Origin: Bacillus sp. MM2020_4
GTDB lineage: Bacteria > Bacillota > Bacilli > Bacillales > Cytobacillaceae
Assembly (NCBI RefSeq): GCF_011250555.1
Contig: NZ_JAANMZ010000004.1
Coordinates: 124,001 to 188,000 of the forward strand
Length of the DNA stretch: 64,000 bases
Direction of reading: 5' to 3'
Shown here: positions 1-8,178 of the stretch, piece after piece
Numbering within the stretch: position 1 is the first letter of the stretch
Layout of the letters: every line of letters begins with the position of its first letter
Program-made: the position numbers and the translations under genes
The notes under the pieces: model-generated
The model's database searches: none
Seen by the model: only the letters and a program-made list of their open reading frames with translations
What the model was told of the DNA's origin: nothing

Positions 1-216
1 AAGGTGTATCAAGAGGTAACTGGTGATCTCGTTTCCGAGCCCATCTCGTCAGGCGGGGCCACTTATGCTAGAGCCATGAACAACTTTGTTGCCTTTGGAG
101 CTATTTTCCCACAGCAAATGAAAACGGAGCATCAGCCGAACGAACACATTGAGCTTGAGGAAATGTTTAAGGCGATGCACATTTACGCCAAAGCCATCTA
201 CCATTTAACCCGTTAA
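1..216 (+). CDS. M20-family dipeptidase (PepV-like), C-terminal part only
   Basis: The reading frame is open from the first base and ends at TAA 214-216, so only about 71 C-terminal residues of a gene starting left of the window are present. The visible part carries the SSGGATYARAM stretch followed by FGAIFP and HQPNEHIELEEM, which is the usual end of PepV/Sapep-type zinc dipeptidases; the HQPNE histidine is in the position of a metal or substrate ligand in that family. Such enzymes cleave dipeptides in the cytoplasm. It lies 24 nt before a YfcC transporter on the same strand, suggesting joint uptake and breakdown of peptides or amino acids. The apparent GTG at 4-6 is internal. Confidence 0.8.
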   Translation, partial: KVYQEVTGDLVSEPISSGGATYARAMNNFVAFGAIFPQQMKTEHQPNEHIELEEMFKAMHIYAKAIYHLTR

Positions 217-240
217 AACTAATTTTATGGGGGAATTCCT

Positions 241-1731
241 ATGAAAAAATTCAAGATGCCTACTGCCTATACGTTATTATTCTTGATTATTGTGATCATT
301 GCGGCATTAACCTGGGCGATTCCAGGTGGAAAATATGAAACAAAGGTAGACAAAGCAACACAGCAAGAAATTCCTGTATCCGGGACCTATCACCAGTTAG
401 CTGGTAAAGAACAAACTCCTCAAGGGGTGTGGGAGGTATTAAATGCCCCCATCAACGGGTTCTTTGATGCCAAAGATATTGCCCTATTCGTCCTAGTCAT
501 TGGAGGCTTCCTTGGGGTTGTTATGAAAACAGGAGCAATCGATGCCGGGATTTCCCGCGTCATTCGAAAATTGAAGGGCCGAGAGCAATGGCTGATACCG
601 ATATTGATGATATTATTTGCTATCGGCGGTTCAACTTACGGGATGGCTGAAGAAACGATCGCTTTCTACCCCATTCTTATCCCTGTTTTAATCGCAGCGG
701 GCTATGACGCGTTAACGGCCGTATCCATTATCGCTTTAGGCGCCGGTATCGGCTGTTTAGGCTCCACTGTAAATCCGTTTGCAACAGGAATTGCCTCGGG
801 ATTTGCCGGGGTCTCCATCGGAGACGGGATGGGGTTACGCCTGGTTATCCTTGTTGTTACCTTAACCGTAACGATTTTGTTTGTCATGCGTTATGCCAAA
901 AAGGTTAAAGACGATCCATCTAAATCATTGATTGCAAATATGAAGTCAGAAAATGAGAAGCATTTCTTAACGCAAAAGACAGAGGATATTGAATTCACTG
1001 GCCGCCGTAAAGCTGTTCTTTCGGTTTTCGGGCTAACCTTTGTCGTGATGATTTTAGGGGTTATTCCATGGGCCTATAAATTTAATATTACTATATTCGA
1101 AGATTTGGTGAATGCTTTAGGAAAAATTCCATTCATCGGCAAATTACTTGGCGGTATGATCCCACTTGGTGACTGGTGGTTCGGAGAATTAACGATGCTA
1201 TTCCTAACCTCCTCCATCATCATCGCCTTTATTTTCAAAATGGGCGAAGAGAATTTCACCAGTACATTCATTAACGGGGCCCGTGATTTATTGGGTGTTG
1301 CCATTATTATTGGGATTTCCCGCGGAATCACGGTCGTCATGGATGCTGGCGGAATGACAGCAACCGTCCTTCATTGGGGCGAAGGCATGCTCGATAATAT
1401 GGGGTCTATCCTATTTACGAATCTATCATTCTTATTTTACTTGCCATTGTCCTTCCTAGTACCATCAACATCAGGACTGGCAACACTATCGATGCCAATT
1501 ATGGCACCGTTAGCAGACTTTGCCGGCATTGGACGTGATTTAGTCATCACCGCATACCAAAGTGCTTCCGGGATTATCAATTTGCTTACACCAACTAGTG
1601 CCGTTATCATGGGCGCACTTGCCATTGCGCGGATTCCCTATAGCACCTATCTTAAACATGTTTGGAAATTAGTGGTAGCGTTATCAGTCATGGTTATGGC
1701 GATCATGAGCATCGCGGCTATGATGAGCTAA
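241..1731 (+). CDS. YfcC family membrane transporter
   Basis: Protein of 496 residues, almost all hydrophobic, with about twelve membrane segments starting at residue 11 (LLFLIIVIIAALTWAIPGG). The N-terminal TWAIPGGKYE and the SxTxGMAEETIAFYPILIPV region are typical of the YfcC/DcuC-like family (older name C4-dicarboxylate anaerobic carrier). Members occur next to arginine deiminase or dipeptidase genes and are thought to exchange amino acids or peptides, but the substrate cannot be read from sequence. A GGGGGAAT ribosome site precedes the ATG by about 5 nt. It follows the dipeptidase by 24 nt and ends at a hairpin terminator at 1752. Confidence 0.85.
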   Translation: MKKFKMPTAYTLLFLIIVIIAALTWAIPGGKYETKVDKATQQEIPVSGTYHQLAGKEQTPQGVWEVLNAPINGFFDAKDIALFVLVIGGFLGVVMKTGAIDAGISRVIRKLKGREQWLIPILMILFAIGGSTYGMAEETIAFYPILIPVLIAAGYDALTAVSIIALGAGIGCLGSTVNPFATGIASGFAGVSIGDGMGLRLVILVVTLTVTILFVMRYAKKVKDDPSKSLIANMKSENEKHFLTQKTEDIEFTGRRKAVLSVFGLTFVVMILGVIPWAYKFNITIFEDLVNALGKIPFIGKLLGGMIPLGDWWFGELTMLFLTSSIIIAFIFKMGEENFTSTFINGARDLLGVAIIIGISRGITVVMDAGGMTATVLHWGEGMLDNMGSILFTNLSFLFYLPLSFLVPSTSGLATLSMPIMAPLADFAGIGRDLVITAYQSASGIINLLTPTSAVIMGALAIARIPYSTYLKHVWKLVVALSVMVMAIMSIAAMMS

Positions 1732-1751
1732 GCAAAAATATAGGGCCACAG

Positions 1752-1791
1752 AAAAGATCAACTCGCTAAGCGGCGGTTGGTCTCTTTTTAT
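1752..1791 (+). terminator. Rho-independent terminator after the YfcC gene
   Basis: AGATCAAC at 1755-1762 pairs with GTTGGTCT at 1776-1783 with one G-U pair, followed by a CTTTTTATT run. Confidence 0.7.
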
Positions 1792-1876
1792 TAAAAAATC
1801 TTATAGTATTTAAGAAGCAAAAAATAGCAATCATAAGACTAACAATAAAGTCTCCCCCAGTAGAAGGATGGTTTAT

Positions 1877-3277
1877 ATGAACAATAAAGATAGCAAGCTC
1901 GGATTATTTGCTTTAATCTCCTTAGTCATTGGATCACAGATTGGCGGGGGTGGGTTTAATCTTGCCACCGACATGGCTTCAAGCGCCAATGCCGGCGCCA
2001 TCATCCTTGGCTGGATTATTACCGGAATCGGGATGATCTCTTTAGTATTTTCCTTCCATCATATCGGCAATAAGCGCCCCGATTTAGAGGGTGGCATTTA
2101 TAGCTTCGCCAAAGCCGGCTTTGGCAGTTACATGGGGTTTAATTCTGCCTGGGGTTATTGGCTGTCAGTATGGCTTGGCAATATTGCCTTTTTAACCCTT
2201 CTCTTTAGTGCAATTGGCTATTTTATTCCGGTATTTACAGGTGGGAATCTTAGTTCTGTTCTTGGGGCTTCCGTATTCCTATGGGTTTTGATTTTATTTG
2301 TTTTACGAGGTGTTCATGAAGCGGCCCTTGTAAATATCGTGGTTACCATTGCGAAAATTATTCCCATTTTCCTGTTTATCATCATTGCCATTTTTGCTTT
2401 TAAATGGGATACCTTTACAATCGACTTCTGGGGCGGCAACACCTATCATTTTTCCGACGTGATGAAACAGATGAAAGGAACCATGCTTGTCTCCTTGTGG
2501 GTATTTACCGGTGTTGAAGGTGCCGTGGTCTTATCAAGCCGGGCGAGGAATAAAAAGGATGTTGGCAAAGCAACGATTATTGGACTTATTTCAACCTTAA
2601 CGATCTATATTCTCATCTCGTTATTATCATTAGGGGTGATGACCAGGCAGGAGCTGTCCAGATTAAAAAGTCCCTCCATGGCCTACGTACTAGAAAGCAT
2701 TGTCGGTCCATGGGGTGCGGCCTTTGTTAATCTAGGACTGATGCTCTCATTATTAGGCGCCCTCTTAGGATGGACCCTGTTTGCGGCGGAAATTCCCTAT
2801 TTAGCCGGAAGGGATGGAACTTTTCCAAAGATCTTCGCTAAGGAAAACAAACATAACGTCCCAAAGAACTCTTTGGTTTTTACCGGTATCTTAATCCAAC
2901 TCTTCCTGCTAACCTTATTAGTTTCTGAAAGGCCTTATCGATTTGCCTTTTCCATGGCTAGTTCGGCCATTCTAGTACCTTATCTATTCTCCGCCCTGTA
3001 TCAAGTGAAATATAGTTGGGAGCATAAACAACTGGGACAAATGGTAATTGGACTCCTTGCTTCTATCTATAGTGTTTGGATCCTGTATGCCGCAGGAACC
3101 GGCTACTTATTATTAACGGCGATTTTGTATTCGCTTGGGATCTTCGTTTATTTATATGCCCAAAAAGAATTAAAGCAAAAACCATTTAAACGCTTTGAAC
3201 TTGTCTGGGCCATGATCATTGTTCTACTGGCGATTGTAGCAATTTACCTGCTGGCAGTCGGAAAAATTACCATCTAA
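1877..3277 (+). CDS. APC-superfamily amino-acid antiporter (arginine/ornithine antiporter type)
   Basis: A 466-residue integral membrane protein with about twelve helices. The N-terminus has the APC signature LISLVIGSQIGGGGFNLATDM (unwound first helix), and the whole chain resembles the basic amino-acid/polyamine antiporter subgroup (ArcD of the APC type). An in-frame ATG at 1868 is rejected as start because AGAAGGA at 1862-1868 is the ribosome site, placing the true ATG at 1877 with 8 nt spacing. It has its own terminator at 3280 and is followed by carbamate kinase, which supports a role in arginine fermentation: arginine in, ornithine out. No arginine deiminase or ornithine transcarbamylase gene is visible here; they may lie left of the window. 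Confidence 0.8.
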   Translation: MNNKDSKLGLFALISLVIGSQIGGGGFNLATDMASSANAGAIILGWIITGIGMISLVFSFHHIGNKRPDLEGGIYSFAKAGFGSYMGFNSAWGYWLSVWLGNIAFLTLLFSAIGYFIPVFTGGNLSSVLGASVFLWVLILFVLRGVHEAALVNIVVTIAKIIPIFLFIIIAIFAFKWDTFTIDFWGGNTYHFSDVMKQMKGTMLVSLWVFTGVEGAVVLSSRARNKKDVGKATIIGLISTLTIYILISLLSLGVMTRQELSRLKSPSMAYVLESIVGPWGAAFVNLGLMLSLLGALLGWTLFAAEIPYLAGRDGTFPKIFAKENKHNVPKNSLVFTGILIQLFLLTLLVSERPYRFAFSMASSAILVPYLFSALYQVKYSWEHKQLGQMVIGLLASIYSVWILYAAGTGYLLLTAILYSLGIFVYLYAQKELKQKPFKRFELVWAMIIVLLAIVAIYLLAVGKITI

Positions 3278-3279
3278 AC

Positions 3280-3312
3280 AAGGCTGGCACAGCGCCAGCC
3301 TTCTATTTTTGT
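3280..3312 (+). terminator. Rho-independent terminator after the APC antiporter
   Basis: AAGGCTGGC 3280-3288 pairs perfectly with GCCAGCCTT 3294-3302 around a 5-nt loop, followed by CTATTTTTG. Confidence 0.85.
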
Positions 3313-3556
3313 GTTTTTTTGAATATTAGAACATTATCTTTGTATTTTATGTGACATCCAATGGTTATACACTTGTTGCTGCTTGAAAATCATGATTCAT
3401 GGGATTTGGTACATAAATATGCATTCAGGCTTATAGAAGAACCAAAAAAACGTAATGATTTTAACAGTTTACTTGTTATAGCCCTAACAAAAGGAAATGA
3501 GGATACCACTTACAATAGGGATAAGAAAAGAAATATAAATAAAGGAGAAATAGATT

Positions 3557-4516
3557 ATGTCAAAGAAAGTGGTTATCGCTTTAGGCGGGAATGCTATTCA
3601 ATCAGGAGATGCTTCTGCAAAGGCACAGCAGCAGGCACTTGAAACAACTGCACGGCAATTAGTTGATTTCATTGAACAAGGAATTGATATCATTATTTCA
3701 CATGGAAATGGTCCGCAAGTCGGAAATGTTTTATTGCAACAGGCCGCAGCTGATTCTGTAAAAAACCCGGCGATGCCACTTGATACTTGCGGTGCCATGA
3801 CCCAGGGGATGATCGGTTATTGGATGCAAAATGCGCTGGATAAAGTTTTGAAGGAACGCGGGATTTCAAAAAACGTCGTGACCGTTGTAACTCGCGTTGT
3901 TGTCGATCAAAATGACCCTGCCTTTTTAAACCCAACCAAGCCAATTGGTCCTTTCTATAGCGAAGAGGAAGCAACGGCAATCATGGAAGAAACACATACC
4001 TGTTTTAAAGAAGATGCGGGCCGAGGCTGGCGCCGGGTTGTTCCATCACCAAAGCCAGTGAGCATTCGCGAGCATGCAGTCATCAATTCCCTTGTTGAGC
4101 AAGGAAACATCGTTATTTCTGTCGGCGGCGGCGGCATTCCTGTTATTGAAACGGACGAAGGCCTACTTGGCATCGAAGCCGTGATTGATAAAGACTTCGC
4201 CTCGCAAAAGCTTGCGGAGCTTGTCGATGCAGATGCCTTATTAATCCTGACTGGCGTTGACAATGTCTACATTGATTTCAATAAACCAACCCAGAAAAAA
4301 TTAGAGGAAATCAGTATTGAAGAACTGCAGAGTTATATTGTAGGCGGCCATTTTGCGGCGGGAAGTATGCTCCCAAAAGTGGAGGCAGCCATTAGTTTTG
4401 CCGAAACGAGCCCTGAACGGAAAACCATTATTACCTCGCTCGACCAAGCCTTAAACGCCGCCCTCGGAAAAGCAGGAACTGTCGTCAGTTTACAAGGTGC
4501 CGCTGTTTTCGCATAA
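3557..4516 (+). CDS. arcC: Carbamate kinase
   Basis: Full-length (319 residues) amino-acid-kinase-fold enzyme that converts carbamoyl phosphate and ADP to ATP, CO2 and ammonia, the energy-yielding last step of the arginine deiminase pathway. Visible motifs: ALGGNAI at residues 8-14, HGNGPQVGN near 50, SVGGGGIP near 190 and [16 protein letters not shown] near 220. AAAGGAG precedes the ATG by 9 nt. It lies 280 nt after the antiporter with a terminator between, so it may have its own promoter in 3313-3540, although I could not identify convincing -35/-10 boxes. A convergent terminator shared with bcrC follows. Confidence 0.95.
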   Translation: MSKKVVIALGGNAIQSGDASAKAQQQALETTARQLVDFIEQGIDIIISHGNGPQVGNVLLQQAAADSVKNPAMPLDTCGAMTQGMIGYWMQNALDKVLKERGISKNVVTVVTRVVVDQNDPAFLNPTKPIGPFYSEEEATAIMEETHTCFKEDAGRGWRRVVPSPKPVSIREHAVINSLVEQGNIVISVGGGGIPVIETDEGLLGIEAVIDKDFASQKLAELVDADALLILTGVDNVYIDFNKPTQKKLEEISIEELQSYIVGGHFAAGSMLPKVEAAISFAETSPERKTIITSLDQALNAALGKAGTVVSLQGAAVFA

Positions 4517-4519
4517 CAT

Positions 4520-4558
4520 AACAAAACCTCATTGAATCTAGTTCAATGAGGTTTTGTT
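4520..4558. terminator. Bidirectional terminator between arcC and bcrC
   Basis: A perfect 17-bp stem: positions 4520-4536 pair with 4542-4558 around a 5-nt loop. Both ends are A/T rich (AACAAAA and TTTTGTT), so it can stop transcription from arcC (plus) and bcrC (minus). Confidence 0.85.
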
Positions 4559-4560
4559 TA

Positions 4561-5172
4561 TTAAAAATGTTTGGACTGATCTTTCGTCTTTGCTTTTATA
4601 GGCAGTATGGATTGTTCTACTTTTTCATATTTTGATAGAACTGAGTTTACAAAGCCGAGCTTTGGAACGAGCCAATAGGAAACGATTGCTGCTACTACTC
4701 CCAATAGAGCGCCAGTGAGCACATCGCCAGGATAGTGGACACCAACCATTACGCGGGAGATAGCCACAAAGACGGCTACGACTAACCAAATCCATCCCTC
4801 TTTCTTCCTGACTAACCAAATCGAAAAACAGATGGAGAAGAACAGGATCGAGTGGTCACTCGGAAACGAGTTATCGACTGCATGTTCAACTAACTTGTTA
4901 ACATGCGGCAGGACTGCAAAAGGCTGGTTATGCGCGTAAAAGCTCCCTGCGATTTTCCCAAGGACTTCAGCTATCGCAACAGCAAGCACACTTTGGATGA
5001 CCATCCTTCTATTTTTGTTAGTTCGGGTGAACCAATATACTACTAATCCAATAACCAGAATATACAACATATACTCTGCCATGAAGATGGCGATTGGGTT
5101 TAATGAATCGTATTCTTTTCCTAAATTATTGATTGCACGAAAGGCATCGATATTTACTTGCGATAAAGACAT
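4561..5172 (-). CDS. bcrC: Undecaprenyl-diphosphatase, PAP2 family (BcrC-like)
   Basis: Membrane protein of 203 residues with about five helices and the PAP2 acid-phosphatase motifs: SFPSDH (about residue 92-97) and SRVMVGVHYPGD (about 135-146), whose histidines form the catalytic pair. BcrC recycles undecaprenyl pyrophosphate for peptidoglycan synthesis and gives bacitracin resistance. The first PAP2 motif is K-x6-NQPF rather than the textbook K-x6-RP, a variant I recall in some Bacillus BcrC proteins. The start ATG has GCAGGAGG 8 nt upstream. The MFS gene ends 17 nt before the start, so the two form an operon. Confidence 0.85.
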   Translation of the reverse strand: MSLSQVNIDAFRAINNLGKEYDSLNPIAIFMAEYMLYILVIGLVVYWFTRTNKNRRMVIQSVLAVAIAEVLGKIAGSFYAHNQPFAVLPHVNKLVEHAVDNSFPSDHSILFFSICFSIWLVRKKEGWIWLVVAVFVAISRVMVGVHYPGDVLTGALLGVVAAIVSYWLVPKLGFVNSVLSKYEKVEQSILPIKAKTKDQSKHF

Positions 5173-5188
5173 GTATTACAACCTCCTG

Positions 5189-6436
5189 CTATTTTGAACC
5201 AAGAACTTCAGTTTTTGATTGTTGTTTCTGATTATAGATCGGCAAGATAACGAGTACACCGATGATAAAAAGAATCGCCGATACTTCAAATGTGGTTTCC
5301 AATGAAAAATTCTCTTTTATTACACCGGCCACACTCATCGTGATGACCATTGATCCTGCAAATAGCGGGCTTAAGATCCCGTTGACCCTGCCAATAAAGG
5401 CCTCTTCCGTCCTTTTCAAAATCAATGTATTGATTCCAATCTGGATACATGGCATCATCAGGCCGTTAAAGAATTCAGCAATTAACGTGATCGTTACGTT
5501 TGTTGACCAGCCCATGACCGCAATACCAATCCCATTAACCAGCATTCCAAACACAAGCAGTCGTTGCGGCGCCACATTTTTTGCAAAAATCATTGCCACA
5601 GCACCACCGATAATCATCCCGACACCATTGACCATTAGCAGCCACTGAAGATTTTCCTTCGGCAAGCCAAGTTGTTCGGTGACGAGAAAAATGGATAACG
5701 GGTTAATGAAACCAATTCCAAGCCCAGCAGCCATGAAACATAGACCTAATAGGCTCAATTCTTTTTTTCCAAGAACATACTTTATCCCACTTTTCATTTC
5801 CTGCAAAAGGCTTGATTCCCCAACTGCTTCTAATGGGCGATCCTTTGGCAGGAATCCGAGTGCTGCAGCTGAAAGTAAGAAGGCGAGACCAGTGATGGTG
5901 ATCGAGATATCAATTCCAAACGATTGAAAGACAAACGTTCCAATCACCGGGCCTAAAACCATAAATACTGCAAAGACCGTTTGATAGACGGACATCGCCT
6001 GCTGTACTTGATCCGCGGACAAATGCATTTTAAACAATTTCATCCCTGATGGCTGGGAGAATTGTGACAGGATGGCTGAGATTAACGTCGCGAAAAAAAC
6101 GACTTTCCATGTACCGAAAACGAGTGTAATCAGCACAAGAAAAATAGATACTGCACTCAGGACATCACACCAAACCATTGTCTTTTTCGGCGCCCAGCGG
6201 TCGGCAAAGGTTCCGCCAATAAAGGAGAAGATAAAGATTGGTGCGAATTCTGCCACTGAAATCATCGAAACGGCAAAGGCATCGCCATTGGTCTGATCCA
6301 TTACAAATAGAAGAACGGCAAAGTTTCGAACCCAAATACCAACCTGAAGAAATAATCCTGACATAATAATGGCGAGAAAGACTCGATTGTGAAATAAGCC
6401 TCCTGATGGAGCTGTTTGTGTTACGTTATTTTCCAT
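5189..6436 (-). CDS. MFS transporter, macrolide-efflux-like (DHA3 type)
   Basis: Protein of 415 residues with about twelve membrane helices and an MFS loop FIGGTFADRWAPKKTM (about residues 60-75), resembling the MefA/DHA3 drug-exporter branch. The longer in-frame start at 6478 is rejected: CAGGAGG at about 6444-6450 sits 8 nt before the ATG at 6436. Substrate unknown; export of an antibiotic or lipid-linked compound would fit its operon partner bcrC, which ends up protecting the wall against bacitracin-type agents (inference). The 5' leader contains a hairpin plus T-run described separately, suggesting attenuation control. Confidence 0.8.
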   Translation of the reverse strand: MENNVTQTAPSGGLFHNRVFLAIIMSGLFLQVGIWVRNFAVLLFVMDQTNGDAFAVSMISVAEFAPIFIFSFIGGTFADRWAPKKTMVWCDVLSAVSIFLVLITLVFGTWKVVFFATLISAILSQFSQPSGMKLFKMHLSADQVQQAMSVYQTVFAVFMVLGPVIGTFVFQSFGIDISITITGLAFLLSAAALGFLPKDRPLEAVGESSLLQEMKSGIKYVLGKKELSLLGLCFMAAGLGIGFINPLSIFLVTEQLGLPKENLQWLLMVNGVGMIIGGAVAMIFAKNVAPQRLLVFGMLVNGIGIAVMGWSTNVTITLIAEFFNGLMMPCIQIGINTLILKRTEEAFIGRVNGILSPLFAGSMVITMSVAGVIKENFSLETTFEVSAILFIIGVLVILPIYNQKQQSKTEVLGSK

Positions 6437-6493
6437 ATAAAAACCTCCTGGTAATCTTCTGGACAGGAGGCAGTACAATACAATTTCAAGGCG

Positions 6494-6516
6494 GAAAAAT
6501 ACCCCTTATGGGATAC
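6494..6516 (-). promoter_or_regulatory. Attenuator-like hairpin in the MFS leader
   Basis: On the minus strand GTATCCC, loop ATAA, GGGGTAT, then TTTTT: a 7-bp stem with two G-U pairs followed at once by a T-run, about 60 nt before the MFS start. This is the layout of a leader terminator of antibiotic-responsive efflux genes. The competing antiterminator was not identified. Confidence 0.4.
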
Positions 6517-6549
6517 TTTGATCTTATCGACTTGTATAAAAGTACAGAC

Positions 6550-6601
6550 TAATCCTATTCAGAAAAAAAGATTGTATTTTTTTTCATACGAAATAGGATT
6601 A
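6550..6601 (-). promoter_or_regulatory. Inverted repeat upstream of the MFS operon
   Basis: TAATCCTATT at 6550-6559 is the exact reverse complement of AATAGGATTA at 6592-6601, separated by 32 A/T-rich nt. It may be an operator pair or part of the leader fold. Confidence 0.4.
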
Positions 6602-6737
6602 TAAGATCATCGTTCCAAGGTCACCCTTCCGTTTTTTGTAAGATTAATTCTAAATGATTTTAAGCCGTAAATCAAGCTTTTTCATACAGGGTAAGTTTAG
6701 GCATCATAAGTTGTCGTAAAATCCAATAAAAAAGGGA

Positions 6738-6769
6738 AATAAAGAAATCCAGTATTCATTTACTGGACT
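6738..6769 (-). terminator. Terminator after the YmaF-like gene
   Basis: TCCAGTA 6748-6754 pairs with TACTGGA 6761-6767; on the minus strand it is followed by TTTCTTTATTTCCCTTTTTT. Confidence 0.7.
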
Positions 6770-6803
6770 TTACCTCATTTCATTATAGAATGCAGTACTT
6801 ATT

Positions 6804-7142
6804 CTACTTATTCCCCGGAGCCGGCTTATCTACCCCTTTCACATGATGCCGATGCCCATCATCCTCACTGGTAAAAAAATCATAATAATGAACATGCATT
6901 CCATTTCCTACCGGAATCGCTGGTCCAGAATAGGCCTTATAGTGATGGGAATGTCCGTTTTCGAACATAACATATCCTTCCGTATAATGAATATGACTCC
7001 CATCCTGGGTCTGCGTCGGGGGAAAAGTAATATCTAAACATTGATGAACATGCCCATGCACCACTGACGTATAATCAACCGAGCCATGATTATGGTACGG
7101 CACAAACCCGTTAACAAAGTCATCTTTCCCTGTTTTAGCCAT
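6804..7142 (-). CDS. YmaF-like histidine-rich protein
   Basis: A 112-residue soluble protein with about fifteen histidines arranged in recurring HxH units: YHNHGS, HGHVHQ, SHIHYTEG, NGHSHHYKAYSGPAIPVGNGMHVHYYDFFTSEDDGHRHHVKG. The block spacing of roughly 25-30 residues matches the YmaF family of Bacillus, of unknown function; the histidine clusters suggest metal binding (inference). No signal peptide. GGAAGG lies 10 nt before the ATG. It is monocistronic with its own terminator. Confidence 0.75.
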   Translation of the reverse strand: MAKTGKDDFVNGFVPYHNHGSVDYTSVVHGHVHQCLDITFPPTQTQDGSHIHYTEGYVMFENGHSHHYKAYSGPAIPVGNGMHVHYYDFFTSEDDGHRHHVKGVDKPAPGNK

Positions 7143-7212
7143 AAACCCAACCCTTCCATCCCTTTATTACTAATCATATTTGCCTGCTCTATCCAATATG
7201 TTTACATCCACA

Positions 7213-7243
7213 TAAAAAAACTGCCTCAAAAAGTTAAGGCAGT
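7213..7243 (-). terminator. Terminator after the DUF421 gene
   Basis: ACTGCCT 7220-7226 pairs with AGGCAGT 7237-7243; on the minus strand it ends in TTTTTTT. Confidence 0.85.
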
Positions 7244-7247
7244 CATG

Positions 7248-7955
7248 TTAATTATCTCTTCCCGGATTATAGTAGTAAGGATCACTGATCGGATTGTTTA
7301 TTTCATGATTATCAATAAATAACGTTCCGTTTTCTAAAAATGTAGCCAACGTTATATTCTCTATCTTTTCCCCCATTTTTTTTACCTCATTTATTAGCCA
7401 GCTTTGATCTAATTGTAAATATTTTAAATTATGATAGACAATTTGCCTGTCCATGATAAGGGGGATAGGCAGATATTCTTTTTTTACTTGAATATTTAAA
7501 TCATTTGGTTGAACCGGTCGGTATTCTGCCATTGGAATAACACTAATATTTCCTGTTTCCTCCATCAAGGCAATCGCTATATTCTGAGTATCCGAAAATC
7601 CCTTTACTCGCAAATGTGACAATAATTCATTTACAGGCATCCGTACTTTTTTTAGCCCATTCCGATCAATATCGCCATTACGGATTAGGACAGTAGGACT
7701 TTCATATAAAATCCATCTTAATTTATTGTGTAAGGATAAACGGACAAATATTTTATATAAAATAACGATGATGACAGCATAGGTTAATGATTTTCCGACA
7801 TTGTTGACCTCAAGCGGCGTACTGATAATATTTGTGAGGACAAAGATATACAATAAATCAAACGTATGCATTTGGGCTACTGCCTTTTTTCCGGTCAAAC
7901 GTAAAAACAAATACCCTGCTATAAAAACAATGATCGTTCGGTAAATGAGCTCCAT
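7248..7955 (-). CDS. DUF421 (YetF/YrbG-type) membrane protein
   Basis: Protein of 235 residues: three N-terminal membrane helices (about residues 4-20, 35-55, 60-80) and a cytoplasmic domain with LRWILYESPTVLIRNGDIDRNGLKKVRM and the TQNIAIALMEETGNISVI segment characteristic of DUF421. Several spore formers carry several such genes, some linked to sporulation and germination; the biochemical role is unknown. The in-frame starts further upstream (7988, 7982) are rejected because CAGGAGA lies 8 nt before the ATG at 7955. Confidence 0.8.
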   Translation of the reverse strand: MELIYRTIIVFIAGYLFLRLTGKKAVAQMHTFDLLYIFVLTNIISTPLEVNNVGKSLTYAVIIVILYKIFVRLSLHNKLRWILYESPTVLIRNGDIDRNGLKKVRMPVNELLSHLRVKGFSDTQNIAIALMEETGNISVIPMAEYRPVQPNDLNIQVKKEYLPIPLIMDRQIVYHNLKYLQLDQSWLINEVKKMGEKIENITLATFLENGTLFIDNHEINNPISDPYYYNPGRDN

Positions 7956-8178
7956 CCGTATCTCTCCTGAGGAATATTCCATTAACATAATTCCTACTTG
8001 TTATTATTAGAAGATTTACCGGAGGTTAAACGGGAAGAAATTACTTTTTAAATTGACTTTCCCTTTCTGAAGGTTTTTTCTTCTTGGATGTGTTGGAACT
8101 GAAACATCGTTATTACCCCGAGAATTAAAGATGGGATCCAACTGAGTGCATTTTTTTCGCTATGTTTCCTGGCTATCT

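Larger units (their letters stand above)
6437..6803. other. Intergenic region upstream of the MFS-bcrC operon
   Basis: 367 nt without a gene. It contains, on the minus strand, an inverted repeat (6550-6559 with 6592-6601), a terminator-like hairpin (6494-6516) in the MFS leader, and at its other end the terminator of the YmaF-like gene (6738-6769). The rest shows no reading frame I believe. Confidence 0.6.

Noticed and set aside
3361..3642. Plus-strand frame before arcC
   Set aside because: Overlaps the arcC start out of frame, no recognised domain and no ribosome site.
3693..4524. Several antisense frames within arcC, and similar ones inside gapA, uvrA, rnr and the his genes
   Set aside because: They are shadows of long well-supported genes with no ribosome sites or recognised domains.
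8000..8178. Hydrophobic open stretch on the minus strand after the GGDEF gene (about 35 codons)
   Set aside because: It looks like a small membrane protein tail but has no ATG, GTG or TTG start in frame and no ribosome site.
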